From Aquirufa lenticrescens (GTDB taxonomy: Bacteria; Bacteroidota; Bacteroidia; Cytophagales; Spirosomataceae), in assembly GCF_019916085.1 (NCBI RefSeq), contig NZ_CP049834.1, forward strand, positions 1,100,501-1,164,500: a stretch of 64,000 nt of DNA. The letters run 5' to 3'. Below are positions 62,901 through 64,000 of the stretch, piece by piece; the stretch's first letter is position 1; every line of letters begins with the position of its first letter. Under the pieces are notes generated by a model. That model had not been told where the DNA came from. It saw only the letters and a list, made by a program, of their open reading frames with translations, and did no database searches. Position numbers and translations under genes: made by a program.

Positions 62901-64000
62901 AGAATATTATTACTCTTATTGTCAGTAGGTTCTGCGCCCAAAGCCACAAGAGCTCCAGTCGCTGTAGACGTACCCGTACCACCATTCGCAATCGAAACAA
63001 TTCCTGTTACGTTGGCCGCATTACCCGTGATATTTCCAGAAGGCGTTACGTAATCTATGCCCGCAGTTAAAGCTGTTTGCTTGTTGTTGAAAGTGGTGAA
63101 ATCAGCCGAACTCAAATAGCCATTCGCAGACGCTGAGGCAGCTGTCATGCTGAAATTACCTGTGGACGCATTATAGCTTAGTGGCCCAGTCGCACTGATA
63201 GCACCCCTTACTCGAGCGTCTGTATAATATTTATTCGTAGCCCCCTCTGGGATTTCATTTGTGGATAAATTCACACTAGGTCCCACCAATCCGTTAATAG
63301 TAGAAACATCGGTCGATGCAGCTAGCTGAATCCAGTTCGATAAAGTGGTAGCTGGCAAAGCGCTCAACACGTAGTTAATGTTTTGGTCTGATCTGATAGC
63401 AATACTTCCCACTTGAGCACCTGAAATAGCCGTCATGGTCGCATCAGAATTGACTACAGAAACGCTTTGAAAAGAGATCGATGGAATTTGAGCAGATGGG
63501 ATTTTTCCATTAACACCTAAGGTAGCTACCCCATTATTTGCACCTTTCTCTGTGACAGCTACAAAGTCTGTCGCAGCGCTATTTGCCGCTGTACCAAACG
63601 TTCTTTGGGCTAATACATCTGTACCAATGACCAATCCTAAATTCGTTCTTGCGCCAGCCGCCGTTGTAGCTCCCGTTCCTCCATTTGCAATGGCAATGGT
63701 ACCAGATATAGTGGAGGCACTTGTTGAAATGGTGATATCAGACGATCCATCAAAAGGAACGCCGTTGATATTTTTAGTGGCTGCTAATTTCGTAGCCGTG
63801 GCTGCATTACCCGTCGTACTTTGATTTAATAAAGGGAAGTTAGTCAGGTTTGCTGCGCTGCCGTTTGGACGAAGGTAATCCGTTCCTGCCACGAGTGGCG
63901 CTTGCACATTAGTCCCTATCACTAAGCCTAAATTCGCCCTGGCTCCAGCTGCAGTAGAAGCTCCTGTTCCACCATTAGCAACAGCGATCATTCCTGTTAC
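56903..64000 (-). CDS. Giant fibre-like repeat protein (partial, N-terminus outside window)
   Basis: The frame is open to the right edge (at least 2365 residues); the ATG at 63,991 is internal, since codons continue upstream of it. It is a mosaic of phage-fibre-type repeats rich in Gly, Thr, Ala, Asn and Ser. Five copies of IANGGTGATTAAGARTNLGL-type modules, several GAQTIAGAKTF linkers, three YadA-head-like blocks (NNVAVGYQAL, YNVAIGNSAN) each closing GNGSNTVTIGN, and three 34-residue repeats beginning GGTLGVTGATTL are seen. The end (AFRLVSSSATYTVSATDDKY, ISLPAITSTMSGKEIIIKN, WILFRALF) is a compact beta domain. There is no membrane anchor or autotransporter barrel at the C-terminus. Confidence 0.88.
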   Translation of the reverse strand, partial: VTGMIAVANGGTGASTAAGARANLGLVIGTNVQAPLVAGTDYLRPNGSAANLTNFPLLNQSTTGNAATATKLAATKNINGVPFDGSSDITISTSASTISGTIAIANGGTGATTAAGARTNLGLVIGTDVLAQRTFGTAANSAATDFVAVTEKGANNGVATLGVNGKIPSAQIPSISFQSVSVVNSDATMTAISGAQVGSIAIRSDQNINYVLSALPATTLSNWIQLAASTDVSTINGLVGPSVNLSTNEIPEGATNKYYTDARVRGAISATGPLSYNASTGNFSMTAASASANGYLSSADFTTFNNKQTALTAGIDYVTPSGNITGNAANVTGIVSIANGGTGTSTATGALVALGAEPTDNKSNNILIDGNSTTKFPSFKAIKDYVDQQSANAGVADNSITSAKINGTLAVLKGGTGASNAADARTNLGLVIGTDVMAANFTTTLTGDVAGSGNGSFATTVNSVGGVSSSTIATLPTNVAANTASITANTSDILLKAPLASPTFTGTPTAPTPATSDNSTKVATTEYVKNSIVAANAGLSSIGAISGTSNAKGATISGTTELILTPADASNGGVVTNGTQTFAGAKTFSNDMTVREILFGYGTHNKTNNIAIGRLALNNNTSDYNVAIGNSANSQAASNSGGYNVALGYQAMKFPNSRYNVAIGSQSFYSSAAPSSGDNNVAVGYQALYNPGTGANNTVLGYQSLYNGGANNSILGAKALYNAAGASNNVAVGDNAGLLFGSGSGTALTSSTQSIFIGSGVRAGTNTSTNEIAIGYNVVGNGSNTVTIGNNSITANYFKGDINLTGNLNGGTWSGTTIGSNYGGAGTVNGILKANGSGVVSAAVAGTDYLTPSGNAASATILATARNINGVAFDGSANITIAADANTLTGTTLASNITASSLTSVGTITSGIWSATTIDIAKGGTGATTAGGALTNLGAQSVDNMSTNITTDAASTSRYPSVKLIKDYVDTRVASAGVSDGSITNVKLANSTTILGSTTMTLGGTVSSVIGLTSLEATNLTGTLSGTATALATGRTISTIGDVTYTSGAFDGTSNVTGSATLTNTTVTAGTYGSSTAIPTFTVDSKGRLTAASTVGITAGVSTLAYSTIGASNGGTISGTTLTLTAADASNPGLISTGTQTIAGAKTFTNTATFNTDISVNGLTVGRGAGAVASNAALGATALNANTSGNYNVAVGSEALQRNTGGSVNVALGAATIDYLTSGNNNTAVGGFAGRNYGPNGGATGNNTTMNNGILLGYDARPLTSGGTDEVVIGMRAIGHGSNTVTLGNSSNTKTFLTGDLSLTGNITSGIWSATEVAIAKGGTGATTAAGARTNLGLVIGTDVMAANFTTTLTGDVTGAGNGSFATTLAASGVNSGTYGSSTAIPVLTVDTKGRVTSASTVGITAGVSTLAYSTTGASNGGTISGTTLTLTAADASNPGLISTGAQTIAGAKTFSSDVTATNFLGNATTATTASNISATSNTTLTSLANLATVGTITAGTWSGSVISSSKGGAGTVSGLLKANGSGVVSAAVAGTDYQAPLTAGTSFIAPNAAITAATKTKITYDAFGLVTAGADATTADIAPSTNRNYVTDAQAGVISNTSGTNTGDQTITLTGDVTGTGTGSFAATLTNTTVTAAAYGSSTAIPTFTVDSKGRLTAASTASIVANAGTLTGTSLASTVTGSSLTGVATITSGTWNGSTVAVAYGGTGLTSPGTSGNVLTSNGTGWVSSTPSGVNTISYTSATSYSTGGTISGTSLILAAASSTNPGLISTGAQTFTGLKTFSPSVTASSSLARGLLVSPTLTSGSSSDVLVGLDIAPTFSGTGSPTKWGLRVGSGGGVLVSSSTASTSRFTGALQVYGGVGVSGSVYAADFNGANLSVGSSSTSNASNLSIGLSDNLSSTGAYNYNYAIGSSIFSNDLSGSNNVGIGYSTLNRLTSGNGNIGVGSNVLSANTIGSNNIAFGGSSLRYLVSVTASEINNNISIGNSSMGSAITGADNTSIGGNALSKITSGNSNIAIGSSAGAYNNATTGPQGTSSGYLTSSTNSIFIGTMALSNTTSSTNEIVIGSNAKGNGSNTTVIGNTSITSATINGDLTLARTTASTSTTTGALQVGGGAGIVGNVNVGGTLGVTGATTLSSTLTAGTSTLTSLSVTNNETVGGTLGVTGATTLASTLTAGTSTLTSLSVTNNETVGGTLGVTGATTLSTLTASGNSTLTTLTTTGAATFSSTVTISTGAGLNKVLTSDANGGATWNSNPNAAFRLVSSSATYTVSATDDKYVIYSNAATGTISLPAITSTMSGKEIIIKNISNFNVTINANGTQKIVADFANNTAGSATLGVEASNNWVKLIADGTNSQWILFRALF
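57421..57624 (-). repeat. Tandem 102-bp repeat inside the giant gene
   Basis: Two consecutive 102-bp copies encode GGTLGVTGATTL, STLTAGTSTLTS and LSVTNNETV (34 residues each), and a third, shortened copy follows at about 57,310-57,420. The shared segment TCATTATTCG recurs exactly 102 bases apart (57,429 and 57,531). High DNA identity points to recent duplication. Confidence 0.85.
59641..59874 (-). repeat. Long dispersed repeat in the giant gene, copy 1
   Basis: This 234-bp segment is matched, at high identity and without gaps, by 60,562-60,795. It encodes the unit KGRVTSASTVGITAGVSTLA followed by STTGASNGGTISGTTLTLTA, ADASNPGLIS and TGAQTIAGAKTF. Confidence 0.85.
60562..60795 (-). repeat. 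Long dispersed repeat in the giant gene, copy 2
   Basis: The second 234-bp copy lies 921 bp (307 codons) from the first, in the same orientation and frame. Recombination between the copies would remove 307 residues and keep the frame. A more diverged relative is found near 58,630-58,790 and another near 62,230-62,400. Confidence 0.85.

Noticed and set aside
47207-64000. Prophage
   Set aside because: Tail-fibre-type domains are present, but every protein whose start is visible has a Sec signal and there are no capsid, portal, terminase, tail tube, lysis or integrase genes in the window. The right flank is not visible, so this is not final.
56903-64000. Trimeric autotransporter (YadA type)
   Set aside because: The head-like repeats resemble YadA, but the C-terminus is a soluble beta domain without the four-strand membrane anchor.

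Overview
The window looks like the chromosome of a Bacteroidota bacterium, most likely an aquatic member of the Cytophagales. Evidence from the sequence: a SusC/SusD pair, a protein ending in a type IX secretion (gliding-motility-type) C-terminal domain, many lipoproteins, start sites without obvious Shine-Dalgarno sequences, BlaI/BlaR-type regulation and very tight gene packing. The genus cannot be fixed from this text; an Aquirufa-like freshwater organism would fit. No rRNA, tRNA, CRISPR array or insertion sequence was recognised.

Region 1 (1-12,960) is mainly carbohydrate and redox metabolism. A minus-strand glucuronate operon encodes mannonate dehydratase fused in frame to a GH67 alpha-glucuronidase, then an SDR oxidoreductase and an MFS hexuronate-type transporter that runs off the left edge. 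A Fic protein with its own repeat-bearing promoter, HemN with an Fnr-like palindrome, a secreted GH29 alpha-L-fucosidase and a zinc alcohol dehydrogenase follow. A four-gene minus operon (ApbE fused to DUF2271, a PepSY-type membrane protein, an outer-membrane-like protein, a DUF6174 lipoprotein) looks like an extracytosolic flavin redox module.

Region 2 (13,059-38,693) is mixed: a FrnE-type thioredoxin-fold protein, a secreted sugar isomerase-like protein, a GNAT, the SusC/SusD pair, M28 and M23 peptidases, a di-haem peroxidase, an AT-rich stretch of poorly conserved small genes (25.1-26.8 kb), a blaI-blaR pair, VOC and NTF2-like proteins, the paired beta-helix / di-haem cytochrome families TIGR03805/TIGR03806, a sialidase-like / sodium symporter / NanA-like operon, Dabb and DinB proteins, and a second GH29 fucosidase.

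Region 3 (38,744-64,000) is one continuous minus-strand run of 14 genes with gaps mostly below 60 bp. Its upstream part (47,207-64,000) encodes eight exported proteins built like phage tail fibres: a giant repeat protein (more than 2,365 residues, start beyond the right edge), five proteins with a shared N-terminal TGIGT module, two S74 endosialidase-type chaperone tips, a tail-collar-like tip with three HxH motifs, C1q-like jelly rolls, and two fibrinogen-like YCDxxxxGGGW domains joined to LamG-like or discoidin-like domains. Downstream in the same run lie an O-antigen-ligase/TPR protein, an OmpA-family anchor, a T9SS cargo protein with RCC1-like repeats, a sterol-desaturase-family protein and a serine hydrolase. 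I read the upstream part as a surface-fibre locus with varied binding tips. It is the best candidate here for an undescribed system.
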